Origin: Prorocentrum cordatum
Taxonomy: Eukaryota; Sar; Dinophyceae; Prorocentrales; Prorocentraceae
NCBI GenBank assembly: GCA_963575745.1
Contig: CAUYUJ010015282.1
Location: forward strand, 1,420,651-1,484,650
Direction of reading: 5' to 3'
DNA: 64,000 bases
Shown here: one piece after another, positions 40,099-51,835 of the stretch
Numbering within the stretch: position 1 is the first letter of the stretch
Layout: each line of letters opens with the position of its first letter
The notes under the pieces: model-generated
The model's input: only the letters and a program-made list of their open reading frames with translations
Database searches by the model: none
Told to the model about the DNA's origin: nothing
Made by a program: the position numbers and the translations under genes

Positions 40099-41016
40099 AG
40101 GTGTTCAGTTTATGCCATTATTTGTTTCCCTGCTTCTGCTTCCGCTCCCCACCCCCTCACCCGCGCTGCAACCCGCCTCCCCCTTCACTTCCACCCGCCC
40201 CACGGCCGCACTTCCCGCTCCCAGTCCTCCCCCCTTGCCCGCTCCTCGCCCTCCTCCGCCTCCCGCCCTGTTGGGCGGGCGGCTCGTCCTGAGCCTCCAC
40301 GGGGCGCCCCTCGGAAACGCGGAGGCTGCCCCCGGAGTTCCGCGAGGACGCCGCGGTGTTCGCGCAGATATGTGGAGGCACACAGTCCTCGCGCCGTCCT
40401 TGCAGGCTGCGCGTGAGGAGCGGCCCCTGGGGTGACCTCCGGTTCGCGGCTCTCGGCGGGGGGGGGGGCGCGTGGGGTCCAGACCCGGATGCGTGCAGGC
40501 CGCAGTTGCTGTCGCATGGCACGCAGTGGTCGGCAAGCCGCGCCCCAGGAGGGCACTCCTGCCCGGGGCCCCTCGCCTGCGTGCAGCCAAGCATGTTTTC
40601 GCGACGTGGGCCCCTGGGGATCTCGGCCTACTCCTGGGGGCTGGCCTTTCTCCCGAGTCGCTTTGTCGTCCCCGGGCTGGGAGACGGCCTCCAGAGGCCG
40701 AAGACCTTCTTTGCCGCGTCGTCTGGATCTGAGGGGAGGAGGAGGTGGAGGAGAGGGAGCGGGAGGGGAGGAGATGGGAGGAGGGAGGATGCCCGCGGGC
40801 TCGAGCGAGGAGTGCCGTCTTTTGCTTCGGCCGGGCCCCTTGCTGCTCCCCGATCCTCGTCGATGCTGCCATTGCTTGTTGGCGAGGCGGGCCCGTTCCT
40901 GCCGCCGAGCTCCTCGGACCGAGGTTCTATAGCTCGAGGCCCTGGGCGCCCTGGGAGTCTCGGGCGAGCAGAGGTCGGAGAACACACAGTGACAAAAGCA
41001 CACACACACACACTTT

Positions 41017-41150
41017 CGGAGGTCCGCGTGGATTCTTCGGATCGGCGCTGGAGCCCCCTGGCGGCGCCTCCGGCGCCGCCCCTGGCGCGCTCGGTGCACC
41101 AGGGCGGGGGGTCCAGCGCCGCCGATCCAATACATCCGCGCGGATCTCCG
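41017..41150. mobile_element. Foldback element, same family
   Basis: Starts CGGAGGTCCGCG and ends CGCGGATCTCCG. The arms share GGATCGGCG...CTGGA and a CCCCCTGGCGGCGCC core. The flanking GACAAAAGCACA (left) and TGTGCTTCTGCC (right) are inverted too. Confidence 0.7.
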
Positions 41151-41279
41151 AGCGTTGTTGTGCTTCTGCCGTTCCCTGTTCCCCCGGAGAGGGGGGCGCG
41201 GCCCGAGGGGGCGGAGGGCTCCCGGGAGGCCCTCTCGGGAGCCCCTGCCCCCATCCGACGACCCCCCGCATTCTCTCTG

Positions 41280-41445
41280 GGCCTCCCAGCTGGGGTCGGG
41301 GCAGATCGGGATCGGAGGATCGCGCCGCATCGCCGATGCGGCTCGATGTGGAGCCCGATTTTCTCCACGCCGGCGGCGCCGAATCGTCGGCGCGATGCAT
41401 CGGCGATGCGGCGCGAGCCTCCGACCCAGCTATGGTCGGGAGGCC
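41280..41445. mobile_element. Foldback element with CATCGCCGATG core
   Basis: Arms GGCCTCCCAGCTGGGGTCGG / CCGACCCAGC...GGGAGGCC enclose GCGCCGCATCGCCGATG and its complement. It corresponds to the inner part of the nested element at 39839-40038. Confidence 0.7.
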
Positions 41446-41734
41446 TCTGTGCTCAGAAGGCCGCGCCCCGACCGCCCCCCCCTCGCCCTGCTCCCTTGCC
41501 GCGCGCCGCCAGGGTCCTCGCCCCGGCCCTCGTCTCGCGTCGGAGGCTCGACCAGGATTGGCGATGCGTCAGTCGCCCCCTCTGCGCCTCGCGCGCGCAG
41601 ATGTGATCGGCAGGGGGTTCTGTGCAAGGGGTGATCCGACGTGGCTGGAATGATCCGGCGTTGCGCCAGGAGGCGCACTGGTGGTTTTAGAACCGAGAGG
41701 GAGAAGGAAGAAGAGACGGAAGCGAAGGATGCTG

Positions 41735-41805
41735 AGAGAGGAGGAGGAGGAGGAGGAGGAGGAGGAGGAGGAGGAGGAGGAGGAGGAGGAGGAGGAGGAG
41801 GTTGC
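41735..41805 (+). repeat. (GGA)n polypurine tract
   Basis: About 65 bases of GAGGAG. The region 41150-41280 and 41450-41730 between elements holds no gene I can support. Confidence 0.9.
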
Positions 41806-41869
41806 GGATGAGAAGGAGGATTTGATAGGAGGTTGAGGGAAAGAATAAGGAGGATCTTCTCCCTGCCTC

Positions 41870-42560
41870 CACCTTCAATTCCTCCGCCGCACTCTCCATC
41901 ATCTTCCCATCATCTTCCTCCCTCCCTTCTCCCTCTCATCCCTCCCTCCTTCTCACCCTCCCCTTCTCTACCTCCTCTTCCTTTTCCTCAAGGTGGGTAG
42001 AGTTGAACAGCAGCCGTCCACGTCCTCGGTGGACTCGATCTCGTCATCGTCGTGGCCGTCAGTCGCCGTCGTCGTCTTGCCATACCCCAGCCGTGGCACT
42101 GAGCTGAATCCCGGCGAATACTTATCGTCCCTCTACCTTCACTCATATTTACCCCCCTCCCCATGCGTCCTCCCCTCCCCTCCCTCCCCACTCTCCCTCT
42201 CCCTCCACTGTTTTTCTACGCTCTCTCCCTATCCCTACTCCAGCCTCCTCCTCCACATTGGTCCTCCTCCCCTTCCCTGTCGTCTTCCCTTGTCTCCCGC
42301 CTCCTCCCGAAAAAGAAATGTCAAGGGGAGACGAGATAGAGGAAGAGAGGGAGGCAGTGAGGGAGGGAGCAGGGGGGCTTAGCTGTCTCTTCCTCCTCCT
42401 CCCCCACTTCCACCTCACACTCCTCTTCTTCCTCCTCCCCATCCCTTCTCCATCCAACATGCTCCCTCCCTTCCCCTCTCTCTCTTCATCACCATCGTCC
42501 CCTTCCCCGCCCCCTCATCCCTTTCGCTTCCCTTCCCGCTTCCTTCGTCCACCTCCTTCC
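41870..42560 (+). repeat. Pyrimidine-rich block (CTCCCTCC type)
   Basis: Long CT/TCC-rich sequence interrupted at 41990-42130 by mixed sequence and at 42310-42400 by a purine-rich patch (GAGATAGAGGAAGAGAGGGAGG). This pairs in orientation with the preceding polypurine tract. Confidence 0.8.
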
Positions 42561-43020
42561 GAGGATCTTCGGCAAGGCCCTCCAAGGCCCTCCAAGGGCC
42601 TTCCGCAGGCCCTTCGAGCGCCGTGGGTCGTCGCCGCCGCCCGCCCGCCCGGGTGGGGGGGGACTGCCCCTGCAGGTGGCGGCCGCAGCCGTTGGCCTCG
42701 CCGTCTGCCGCCAGGGCCTGGCCGACGCGGCGCGGGCGCGGGCGGCCGCGCTCCGCGCGCAGGCGCCGGGCTTCGGCCCCTCGCCGCCGCCGCCGCCGTC
42801 TCCGGCGCCGGTCGCCGCCGCTGCCGTCTTTTGTCGCCGTCGTAGTCGTCGTCCGTGACGGTTGCGGTTGTCTTGGGCGTCCGCGTCAGCGTGGGGCTAA
42901 GGGGCGGGGACGCAGGAGAGGGGGGTGGCAGAAGGAGAGACGCCAGAGGAGAGCGGTGAGGAAGGAGGGAGGAGGAGGAAGGAATAGGACCGTGGAGTGG
43001 GTAAGGGTTTCGTGTATTAG
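42561..43020. other. GC-rich stretch, no gene recognised
   Basis: CCGCCGCC/GGCGGC-rich sequence with Arg/Ala/Pro ORFs in several frames and a purine-rich end (42900-43000). No motif. Confidence 0.5.
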
Positions 43021-43218
43021 GGACGTGTGTGTGCGTGTGTGTGTGTGTGTGTTTGTGTGTGGTTGTGTGTGTATGTGTTTGCGTGTGTGTCTGCGTGTGC
43101 GTATGGGTGTGTGTGTGTGTGTTCGTGTGTGTGTGTATGTGTGTGTGTGTCTGTGTGTACGTGTGTTTGTGTGTGTGTGTGTCTGTGTGTGTGTGTCTGT
43201 GTGTGCGTGTGTGTGTGC

Positions 43219-43249
<31 letters not shown>

Positions 43250-43295
43250 TGTGTGTGTGTGCGTGTGTGTGTGTGTGTGTGTTGGTCCCTCTGCG
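43021..43295 (+). repeat. (GT)n microsatellite
   Basis: About 270 bases of TGTGTG with CGTG interruptions; Val/Cys ORFs are trivial. A (TC)n run follows at about 43625-43675. The rest of 43295-44440 shows pyrimidine-rich stretches and no gene. Confidence 0.95.
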
Positions 43296-43626
43296 TGTGA
43301 GTGTTTATGAGGCGGGGGAGTGTGGTGGATCCTCCTGCGTCTCCCTCCAGATCCCAGCTGTTAAGGAACAGCTCGGTGCAGAGGCTCCCACAGCCAAGTT
43401 TTGTTGTCAGCGAGACGGGAGCCTCATCGCTCCTGGATCAAGGGGGTGCCCAGGGGGCAGGGGTGTGTGGAAGATGCAGGTGGTACTAGCTATTGGGCAT
43501 CTCCTGTCTTCCCTCCTGGGCCAGTGGCACGGCCATGGTTAGCAGCAGGAAATGGGTTAGGCCATTTCCTCTGTCCTCCCCCCTCTTCTCTCGCTCTCCC
43601 TCCTTTCTTGAGTTTGTGTGTTTGTT

Positions 43627-43658
<32 letters not shown>

Positions 43659-44514
43659 CCTCTCTCTCTATCTGGGTGTATTCTTGAGCACGTGCGCCTA
43701 GGTTTCACCACTGGCTTCACTCAGGGTCGCGGGGGGCGGAGGGAGGAGGGAACATAAGAAGGTTCGCTGCGATCTTCTGTCGGCCGGGCGGATAGGGTGG
43801 GTGGGGGCGCTGGGCACGTTGATCGCCTCTGGCGTCCTGCCACTCTTCCTGTGCCCCATCCCCCCCTCCTTGCCCCCTCCCCGGAACTTCTCTCCCCGTT
43901 TCTGTTTCATCGATTTCTTATCACGCCCTTTAGTAAACGCGCAAATTCAAAGTTGCAGCAGCCAGCGTGCCAATTCGCATTTTCCTCATCACGGTGCTGC
44001 CTAGTTCTGGTCTGGCTTGTCGTCACGTCACAAATTCGTGAGGCTGCCGCGGCCCAAGCGAATCCAATCCTCTCCTCTGTATCCTTCTCTCCCTCCCCCT
44101 CAGGAGCATTCCGCCCCTCCTCCCACTCCTCCACTCCCTCATCTCGCTCGGCATCTCTCTCATGCAGTTTGAATGGGGTGGCATGGCGGATATGTGGGCA
44201 GTAATTGCTCGTGGAACAGGCCCTGAACGTTCGGCCCCTTGGCGCCACAAGGCCAACACAATGACGGTGAAGACGTGGGATCCTCGTAGCGGTGAGAGGC
44301 CAGGGCCTGCGGTTGTGCCAAGCCGTCGATCGCGTTTCCCGAATTCCAGACATTGCAGGGCGGCCAGCTTTACGGCACCGCTTCCGCACCCCCCCTGCGG
44401 CAGAGGGGGCGCGTGGCATCGTTTGCAGGCTCATTCCTTTGATTGCTGAAGCCCTCTGCTCCTCCTGGGCAATGGCGCCTAGTCGCGGCAGTCTGAGATT
44501 CAGCTTGCCGCGCC

Positions 44515-45105
44515 GTGGGCGGAGGCGGCGGCATCACCAGCTGGCGCAGGGCCTTGGAGCCCAAGGCCCTGCAGCTCCCCATGGCGCTCGCGGCAGCGGG
44601 GCGCCACTGGGACAGGGCCGGGCGTTGCCAGGACAAGCTCGATGCGCTGGCTGGGTCGGTGCCCGAGCCCGCCCTGCACCCCCTCCAAGGCCAAGGTGTC
44701 GAGCTCCAGCATCGTTTGGCCAAGATCGACGGCCAGCTGACGAACAAGCTGGCCAAGCACACCAGGTGGCAGGAGGATACCCGCAAGCGGGAGAGCCTCC
44801 TGGCCGACTTCAGGCGCGAGCAAAAGGCGTAGGAGTACTGGCGCCAGGAGTTGGACAAGCTACACGCGTCCGTGGCCCCCTCTCGCGAGCCTGAAGTTGC
44901 AGCTGGCCTTATTATGAGCCTTCGTGACGTTGTGGGTGGCAAGGGCTCGAACATAACCATCGAGGACGATGGCGGTCTCTTCAGCGAGGGCACGCTGGGC
45001 GAGGGGCTCGGGCCGCACGGCCTGGCCGAAAATGGAGCGTCGGCATACCCAGCTCGAAGAGCACACGGCTGCCTCGGTCATAAGGTGATTCGAATTGCGA
45101 ATTGA
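44515..45105 (+). pseudogene. Coiled-coil retroelement ORF1-like fragment with an in-frame TAG
   Basis: A single frame is broken only by TAG at 44830-44832. Around it the product is helical and charged (LAKIDGQLTNKLAKHTRWQEDTRKRESL before, EYWRQELDKLHASV after), continuing to TGA 45103. It is comparable to the coiled-coil part of copies A and B and to N-terminal coiled-coil regions of dinoflagellate LINE-like proteins. No zinc finger is seen upstream. The frame opens with a non-ATG codon, so the 5' limit is uncertain. Confidence 0.4.
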
Positions 45106-45835
45106 CGACGCAGAGGGTGGCAGCAGCAGGTTGCTCGGGCGCAGGCAGGCCAGCAGGCGGAGACGTCGCTCACCCAGCTCCTCCTGCTGGCGCAGAGTGC
45201 GGCGAGGCAGGCGCACCAGCACACTGCAGGCGGCGCTGCGGTCCCGTTCGTAAGACCTGCCGCCGCAGCCAGCGTCGGCGAGGCTGAGAGGAGCTGTGTC
45301 CGACACCTGCCTGCTTCGGGGCTGTCTCGCCGTGTGTCGGACGGGTGACTGGTGAGTTCGGCGCGTTGTCGCCTGGGGCCACGTTTCCGCGCGGTCGCAG
45401 CTTAGCAGTTTTGGGGGAATGCAGCTGCCATCAGAAGTGGAGGCAGCGTGCCGTATCTGGCCAGTCGTGGCCGTGAAGGTCTCGGTTAGAAGTGATAAAA
45501 TGGCTAATCATTTTGTCTTGTCCTCGTGGTCAGTGAGCTGGAAGTCCACCACTATACCCTTACACTTCCTGGTATTGTCCAAAAGCTTTTGCGAGAAAGT
45601 GCTTGGAGGCTCCTTGAGCGCGAAGTTGCAACGAAGCGCCTTGAAGCAAATGTGGCACGACTTCGTTGCGCGTTCTCGGGGCTGCATCAGAGGTCTGAGA
45701 CTCAACGGCTCGACGAAGAAAACCCACTCGTTGCACAGCCTGTCAAGCAGGCCCCCTGTCCCCCTCTCATAGCCCCCTGCTTCCTCCCCCAGCCATCGCC
45801 ACCTCCTCTCTCACCATCCCCTCCCCCCCCGAAGA
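45106..45835. other. No gene recognised; possible short helical ORF
   Basis: One + frame from about 45526 encodes LEREVATKRLEANVARLRCAF, a possible coiled coil, but it lacks an ATG and runs into Pro-rich and Asp/Glu repeat sequence. 45835-45900 is a (GACGAG)n run. Confidence 0.35.
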
Positions 45836-46234
45836 CGATGAGGACGAGGACGAGGACGAGGACGAGGCCGACGCCGCCGCCGACGACGACGACCTCGGCC
45901 TCGTCGTTGCCCCCGCCGTCGTCGACGTCGCCGTCGACGTCGTTCCTGCCGTCAACTCGGCGGACCCAGCGCTCAGACCCCGCAGGCTGCCGCGGACGAG
46001 GGCACGAACGGCGGCGCCGCGGCCGGTGCCGCGCCCGGTGGCGGCGGCAGCAGCAGCAGCAGCAGCAGCGGCGCGGGACCACCCCCTGGGCCGGGCCCTG
46101 GCCGTGGCAGCGATCGGCCCGATCACCTCCCCGCTGGGGCCCCGCAGGAGGCCCACCAGCAGGAGGTCAGAAAAGCACACAGCTCTGAGACCACGGACGT
46201 CGCGGTGAGCGCGCGCGACAGCAGCCTTCGCGCG

Positions 46235-46849
46235 ATGTTGGCGCTGTGCGACGCGGGCCAAGCGTTTGCGCGATCCTTGCGGCGATTGGGCGGCGGCGAG
46301 GGCGACTGGGAGGTGCGGCAGAAGGCCGTCGAGAGGTTCGACGCTCTCAGGCATGCCAGCCTCGGCGCACACGAGGCCTGGAAGGCTCTGGCGGCCACTC
46401 TCGAGACCGAGCGTGGGGCCCTCGAGGCGCGCAGCGCCCTCGAGGAGGCCGCGCGCGCGCGTGGGGATGCCCTTGGGGAAGTGGCCCTCCGCACTCGGGC
46501 GCGCGAGGCCCGGGAGGCGGCAGTGGCGGAGGCGGAGGCCTTCCTGCGCTCCGCCGAGGAGTCCGAGGAGCGCCGCGCTCGCCTGCGGGACCAGCTGAAG
46601 GCTGCCTTCGGCGCGGCATACCTGGAGGTGCTGAGGCTGCGGGCCGAGGAGGAGGCCGCCGCGTCCAGCCTCGCCTCCCTGCGCGAGTGGTGCGGGGCCG
46701 CCGAGGGCGAGGCTTTCGAGGAGGCGCGGGCTCGAGCCGCCTCGCAGGCGCACGGGGCCGCCGAGGCGCTCAGGGCGGAGCGGCGCAGCCCCGGGAGGGC
46801 GGAGGAGGCCTGCAGGGCCCGGAAGCGGCCACGCACCTCCCCGCCATGA
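46235..46849 (+). CDS. Alanine/arginine-rich coiled-coil ORF, unrecognised (204 aa from ATG)
   Basis: The ATG is at 46235, but the same frame is open upstream to about 45950. There it encodes a Gly-Ser linker (a run of seven Ser from CAG-type repeats), a Pro-Gly stretch and a polar segment, so the true 5' end may be an exon border. The visible protein is almost entirely Ala/Glu/Arg/Leu helix with heptad-like spacing, ending in a basic RKRPRT. It could be a structural coiled-coil or a retroelement ORF1 remnant. The 499-residue minus-strand ORF over the same DNA is Pro/Arg/Ser low complexity and is less convincing. Confidence 0.35.
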   Translation: MLALCDAGQAFARSLRRLGGGEGDWEVRQKAVERFDALRHASLGAHEAWKALAATLETERGALEARSALEEAARARGDALGEVALRTRAREAREAAVAEAEAFLRSAEESEERRARLRDQLKAAFGAAYLEVLRLRAEEEAAASSLASLREWCGAAEGEAFEEARARAASQAHGAAEALRAERRSPGRAEEACRARKRPRTSPP

Positions 46850-46980
46850 GCGGGGGCCGCTTGCCGCTAAATCCGAGCCAGGGGCCAGAGGAGTTCCACG
46901 CGTGGCCCGCCAGACACGCGTAGCCGAGCCTTCCACTTCCGCACAAGCTAGCGCTTCATCACGTGCAGCCTCACAGGCTG

Positions 46981-47100
46981 GAGGCTGGAGGAGGAGGAGG
47001 AGGAGGAGGAGGAGGAGGAGGAGGAGGATGAGGAGGAGGAGGAGGGGAATGGCGCAGGGGGAAAGGAGGAGAAGGAGGGGGAGGGGGGGAGGAGCAGCGG
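46981..47100 (+). repeat. (GGA)n polypurine tract
   Basis: GGAGGAGGA with a few T and A interruptions. Confidence 0.9.
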
Positions 47101-47466
47101 CACGGGGAGGAGGAGGCGTGGAGAAAATTCTGGACCCCGCTGGCCCCAGATCCCTGAAAGACAGATGGGGGGGTCCCCCATCTGCGGTCTCCGCGCCCCC
47201 GGCTCTTGGGGTACCTACAGCCCCGCCACGCCCTCCCCCTCCATCCGCACTCCCGCCCGGAACCACTCCTGCTCCTTACTCTTCCAACTCGTGAGGGGAA
47301 AGATCATTCCAGGAGACCCCATCCCAGCACTTCGCTTCCCTTCTCTTTTCACTGCCGTGGGAGCTTCCACAGAGTGCAGCATTTTTTTGTGTCCGCGCGC
47401 GTACCCGTAGGTTGTGTCAGCCCACGAGAGGATGCACAGGCGGCACTTGCTTTCGCGTTATCCTCC

Positions 47467-47585
47467 CTCATCATCATTGTCATCTTCCTCCTGCTCCTGC
47501 TCCTCCTCCTCCTCCTCCTCCTCCTACTCCTCCTCCTCCTCATCCTCATCCTCCTCCTCATCCTCCTCCTCCCATCCCTCCATGG
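47467..47585 (+). repeat. (TCC)n polypyrimidine tract
   Basis: CTCCTCCTCATCCTC repeats about 370 bases after the polypurine tract on the same strand. The sequence between and on to 48300 shows no gene. Confidence 0.9.
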
Positions 47586-48336
47586 TCCTCCTCCCTTTCC
47601 TCCGCCCCCTGCCCCACCAAGCGCCACATGTCGCTCGTCATCGTCGTCGTGCTTGTTCTCCCCGTCCGCCGGCCCTTCTCCTACTCAAAGTTGGTTTCTT
47701 TCCGATCAGGCCGCCTGCCACAACAAGGCTACGTCAATCTCCCCATGTAATCGCTCGTTGGTCGCTTGCCGTGCAGATTGGCTCATCACTCCATGACTTC
47801 CATATGGCAGGTGATGGACAACATGCTATACTGAGCACCTATCAGACAGGCTGAGTTCACAATGTCCATTTCGAGCGGTTTGTCGCTGGCAGGTTAAACA
47901 AGCACATGTAACGCTTACTTATCTGATGTCGGCATCGGCCTCCTCGCTATAGGGGACGCGATGGTTGTGGAAGTTGTGATGTAACACCCGAAGATGTAAG
48001 AGTGCTTGGATAATAGTGAAGGGTCGCGTCGTATACGGCGAAACAGCCCGACACAAGTTGCACATATAACATTATACCTGGTTCTCAAGGGCTGGCGGCG
48101 TGGTTAAGGCGTCCATTGTTGGCGAGCTGGAGTTCTACATCGATGTGTGCCTGATGGGATGTTGCCCGTGCCCGTTTGTGTGGATGAGGAGTCCACCAAT
48201 CTTACCAATTAGGTAGCTGCCGCCGAGTATGAAGCGGTTGTTGACATCTTGCAGCAATATGCGGACGTTCGCTTGTCCCCGACTGTCATGATAAGCTGGA
48301 GCAAATCGGATCGAAGTTACCCCCTGTAGTTTCCTT

Positions 48337-49088
48337 ATGGTGATCCCACAGGCTTCTCGTGCAGAAATCGCGCAGCTGGCCATGTGCGAGGTGCTGATGG
48401 CTCTGCGGGGCAATGCGAAGAGCACTCACGCGGAGCAGGACGAGGTCGACCGCCAGAGGAATCAACATGCGCGGGCGTGTACGCGATGCGTTTACCTGCA
48501 GTCCAAGGGTTGGCATCCCCACATCTCGCAGCGTCCTTCAGAAGCCACTGTCGCATACATCCCCTTGCAAAGTTTCCTCGTCTGGCCTCAAGATCGTGGG
48601 AAAGGCATGGCCTCGTTGGACTACCTGCCGGTGTCATGGCGATAGTTCCGATCAGTGCAAGGGTGCGTGGTGCGCGTGAAGAGTCGCTCTCGTTCCCCGG
48701 GTGGACACAGAGGCGCTCGGTCACAGGATTTTGACATGGTGAGAGGTGTAGCTTGCTCCGTCGTTTACGTCAGCACGGGGCGATCTTCGCGTCCAGGAGC
48801 CATTGCTTCGGCAATGCCCTTGCGATTGCGTTTGGTCGACAGTTCAACCTGCACAGGGCTCAGCACAATGTATCCCAGGAGCGCAGTGGTCCTCGTACTG
48901 TGAGCTTGGGAGGCAAGCCCACAGTGCGGGAAGCGAGCATGGCCCTCTCGATCGGCTCTGATGCCATGGATTTCGCCGACGACCAGGCGGCCCGAAATGC
49001 GTGGATGATCAGCACGTTGGTCAAGGAGGCGGGCCCAGTCGAGTTTGCAGGAAGGCAGGACCAAAAGAGCAGCACATCAGCCACTTAA
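48337..49088 (+). other. Possible eroded coding region, unassigned
   Basis: Overlapping + frames (48337-48645, 48384-48734, 48753-49088) have a mixed, globular-looking composition, unlike the repeat ORFs around them. I recognise no domain. Frame changes would be needed to join them, which suggests an old retroelement or gene fragment, but I cannot name it. Confidence 0.2.
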
Positions 49089-49489
49089 GTTACTCTGCTT
49101 TTTGGAGGTTGCCAGTGACACGTGGATCCGTGAACCCTCAAGAGTGTCGTCGAGATGTGAACCCTGATGAAACCAATGTCGGGTCACCTCGTGGTGGCTG
49201 ATGGCGATATGCGAAAACAAAAGAGGATCGTCGTCAATGTGTTGGTCCTCCACGATGCGGTTCGCGAGTGGCCCCCCACCAGGCTTTTTCAGGTGGGCCT
49301 GAGCTTCGACGAAGTAGTCGGCACGAGTGTGCAGCTGCACATGGTCGCAAGCCAGAGAAGATGCCGGCAGCAAAGCAACTGGCGCAGTCATGCCGAAATC
49401 GGACGCACACTTTGTACATAGGGCACCTCTCCCCATCCTCTCCTCCTCTCCGATTCTCGCCCCATTCAGCGTCCTCATATCCAACTCCC

Positions 49490-49650
49490 TCTCTCTCACT
49501 CTCTCTCTCTCTCTCTCTCTCTCTCCGTCCGATCCTCTCTTAAATTCCCGCACCCTCCTCCATCCCTCATCATCTCCCATCCTCCCATCATCCGCCTCCT
49601 TCCTCTCTCCCCCTGCCGTCTGCCGTCTCCCGTCCTGCTCCGTTGAGCAG
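49490..49650 (+). repeat. (CT)n and pyrimidine-rich stretch
   Basis: CTCTCTCTCT at about 49495-49525, then CT/TCC-rich DNA. The stretches 49090-49490 and 49650-49930 hold no gene I can support. Confidence 0.7.
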
Positions 49651-49934
49651 GAATGGGATCACTTCACGTGCTGCCGTATTTGTGTCGCGGTTTCGGCTTT
49701 CTCGTTCTCGCTCCTCCCTGCCACCAGCAGCCGCATCTCGTGTCCAGCGGCCGCGCAGCCACGGTCCACGGCCGACCGTGGGGAGGCCACGGCCGGCAGG
49801 TCCGCTGCCTGAAACAGCGTTCTGCGCCAGGGGAGGGCGAGCGAGGGGCTCAAGGTTTGTCTCTTGTCCGCTGCCACGGGGCAGCAGCGCAGCGGCGCTG
49901 TTCCGTGTTGTGGTTGAAGCGTCGCATGGGTTGT

Positions 49935-50480
49935 TTCGTTGTTGCATGGGAGTGTGGGGGGGCCTGGGGGGAGCGTCTCGCGGGCGTCTCTGGGGCCTCT
50001 GGGGGGCCTTTCGGGGCCATCTTGAGATGGGGCCCTCTCGCGGGGTCGTGAGGTCGTCCGGGGCTCTTGGTATCGCCGGTGGGGTCTTGGGCTCATCTGG
50101 GGGAGTCCTGGACCCATCTTACCGCCGTCTTGGAGCGGCCTTGGGCCGCCTTGAAGGTGGTCTTCGCGGGTGGGGCTATCTCGGGCCCTGGCGGGGGGCG
50201 GGGCTCTCGGACCACTCGGACGCCGTCTGGGGCGGGAGACGCACCACTGCAGGCCATCTTTTGGACCCCCGCGATTGGCAAGGCAACCGCGTTCAAGTTT
50301 TAAGACAGTGTTGAATTTCAATGTGTTTGACTGGGGTATGTCGGGGGCCTCATGTAGGCCTCTTGGGGCCTGTTTGGGCCTGTCCTAGATCATGTGGCCT
50401 TCTAGTGGCGGCGTGGTGCAGGCAGGCGAGGTCGTTGGGCCGTCTCGGGGGGGTCTTGCAGTCGTCTGGGGCGGGGTCGG
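49935..50480 (-). repeat. 10-11 bp array (TCTTGGGGCC orientation)
   Basis: GGCCTCTGGGGGGCCTTTCGGGG and GTCTTGGGCTCATCTGGGGG units with TT/T at 10-11 base spacing. The repeat frames give Gly/Leu/Trp ORFs. Confidence 0.75.
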
Positions 50481-51140
50481 GAGGCTGATCGATCCTAGGC
50501 CGGCAACTGGCGCCTTTAGCAGGTCTTGAGCCGCTTTGGGGCGGTGCCTTTCGTTGACGCTGGAGGGCGACCGGCGACAGAGTACATTAAATCACAGAGA
50601 AAGATCGGCAAGGTCTGGTACTAACACATGTTTGGAAACTTGGATGCTCAAAAGGGTGAGAACAATATAGTAGCCCTACCACAGGATGTGACTCTAAGAC
50701 GATTGAGCTTATGATCCCCTGTTATTGATATGCGAAGCGACGGCCACGCTAGGGCTCGACAATGCGCCACGGCACAGTGTGCTCGACAGTGAACCGCCTT
50801 CCATGCTTCTTGTAGCTGCTGGGAACTGTTCAGACGAATTCCCCCGGCGCCGAGCTGAGAGCGCGATTTCGAATATTTGCCAGTCTCCAACCGTTGGAAG
50901 GTCCGCAATGTGGGAACAGAGGTTGCCAGGAAGTCCCCAGTACAATTTCCGGCCCGCGATATCAGCACCTCTGGTGTGAGTGACGCGCGGATGAGTTCGC
51001 GTTCATCAGCGAACGGAGTGGATGAATCTGTCAATCAGACAATTGGGCCATCGGGGTTGTCGATTACCGACGTGTCTGTCCGCGCTCCCACCCCACGGTG
51101 TGGATTGCCTATCATCGGAGGCTCACGATCGCATCATGCC
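50481..51140. other. No gene recognised
   Basis: Mixed composition, GC lower than average; ORFs are under 150 residues on both strands with no motif. Confidence 0.5.
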
Positions 51141-51302
51141 CTGGAAGAGACACAGAAAGAGAGTGAGAGGGAGAGGGAGAGGGAGAGGGAGGGGGAGCGG
51201 GAGGAGGAGAGGGAGATGGACAATAAGAAGAAGACAGGATTGAGGAGGCGAAAGAGCGGGGAAATAAGAAGGAATAATGAAGGAGGAGGAGCAGGAGGAT
51301 GA

Positions 51303-51333
<31 letters not shown>

Positions 51334-51600
51334 GGGACTCTGCCATGGAGGAGAGCTGAAGGGCGACCAGGGGTCGACGAACCACCTGGCCGCCAGGCGA
51401 TAGTTTGGGCCCTGGTCCGTGTGGCCCGGGCAGACGGGGGCAGGGAGCGCCGCCAGTGCTGAGACCGCGCGCCCCAAAAGGCAGAATTGAAGAAGGGAGA
51501 AAGAGTAGGAGGAGGAGGAGGAGGAGGAGGAGGAGGAGGAGGAGGAGGAGGAGGAGGAGGAGGAATAGAGAGAGGAGGAGGAGAAGGAGGACGTGGGCAA
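51140..51600 (+). repeat. Purine-rich block with (GA)n, (CAG)n and (GGA)n
   Basis: GAGAGGGAGAGG at 51155-51220, eight CAG at about 51309-51333, and (GGA)n at 51502-51565. These explain the Arg/Glu, Gln and Gly-run ORFs. Confidence 0.85.
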
Positions 51601-51835
51601 GGAGCAGCAGCAGGAGCCAAGGGGGGGACGGGCCAGCGGGCACGGGCTCGGCAGGGGCGGGGCTGCGGATGGGGCAGGGCGGCGCAGTGCAGGGCGGGGC
51701 GGCCTCTGGGGCGGCGGAGGGCTCCTCCCCGGCCCTGCCCCTCGCCCGCGCTCCTCGCCCAGGGCAGCCCATCGAAGAAGAAGAAGAAGCAGAGGAAGAA
51801 GAAGCAGAAGAGGAGGAAGACGATATCGGCATTAG

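Noticed and set aside
45767-47266. Minus-strand ORF of 499 residues
   Set aside because: Low-complexity Pro/Arg/Ser/Leu runs over purine tracts and antisense to the helical + ORF.
48093-48112. tRNA-like A-box string (TGGCGGCGTGGTTAAGGCG)
   Set aside because: Resembles a tRNA-Leu/Ser A box, but no matching acceptor, anticodon stem or B box follows, so no tRNA or SINE can be supported.
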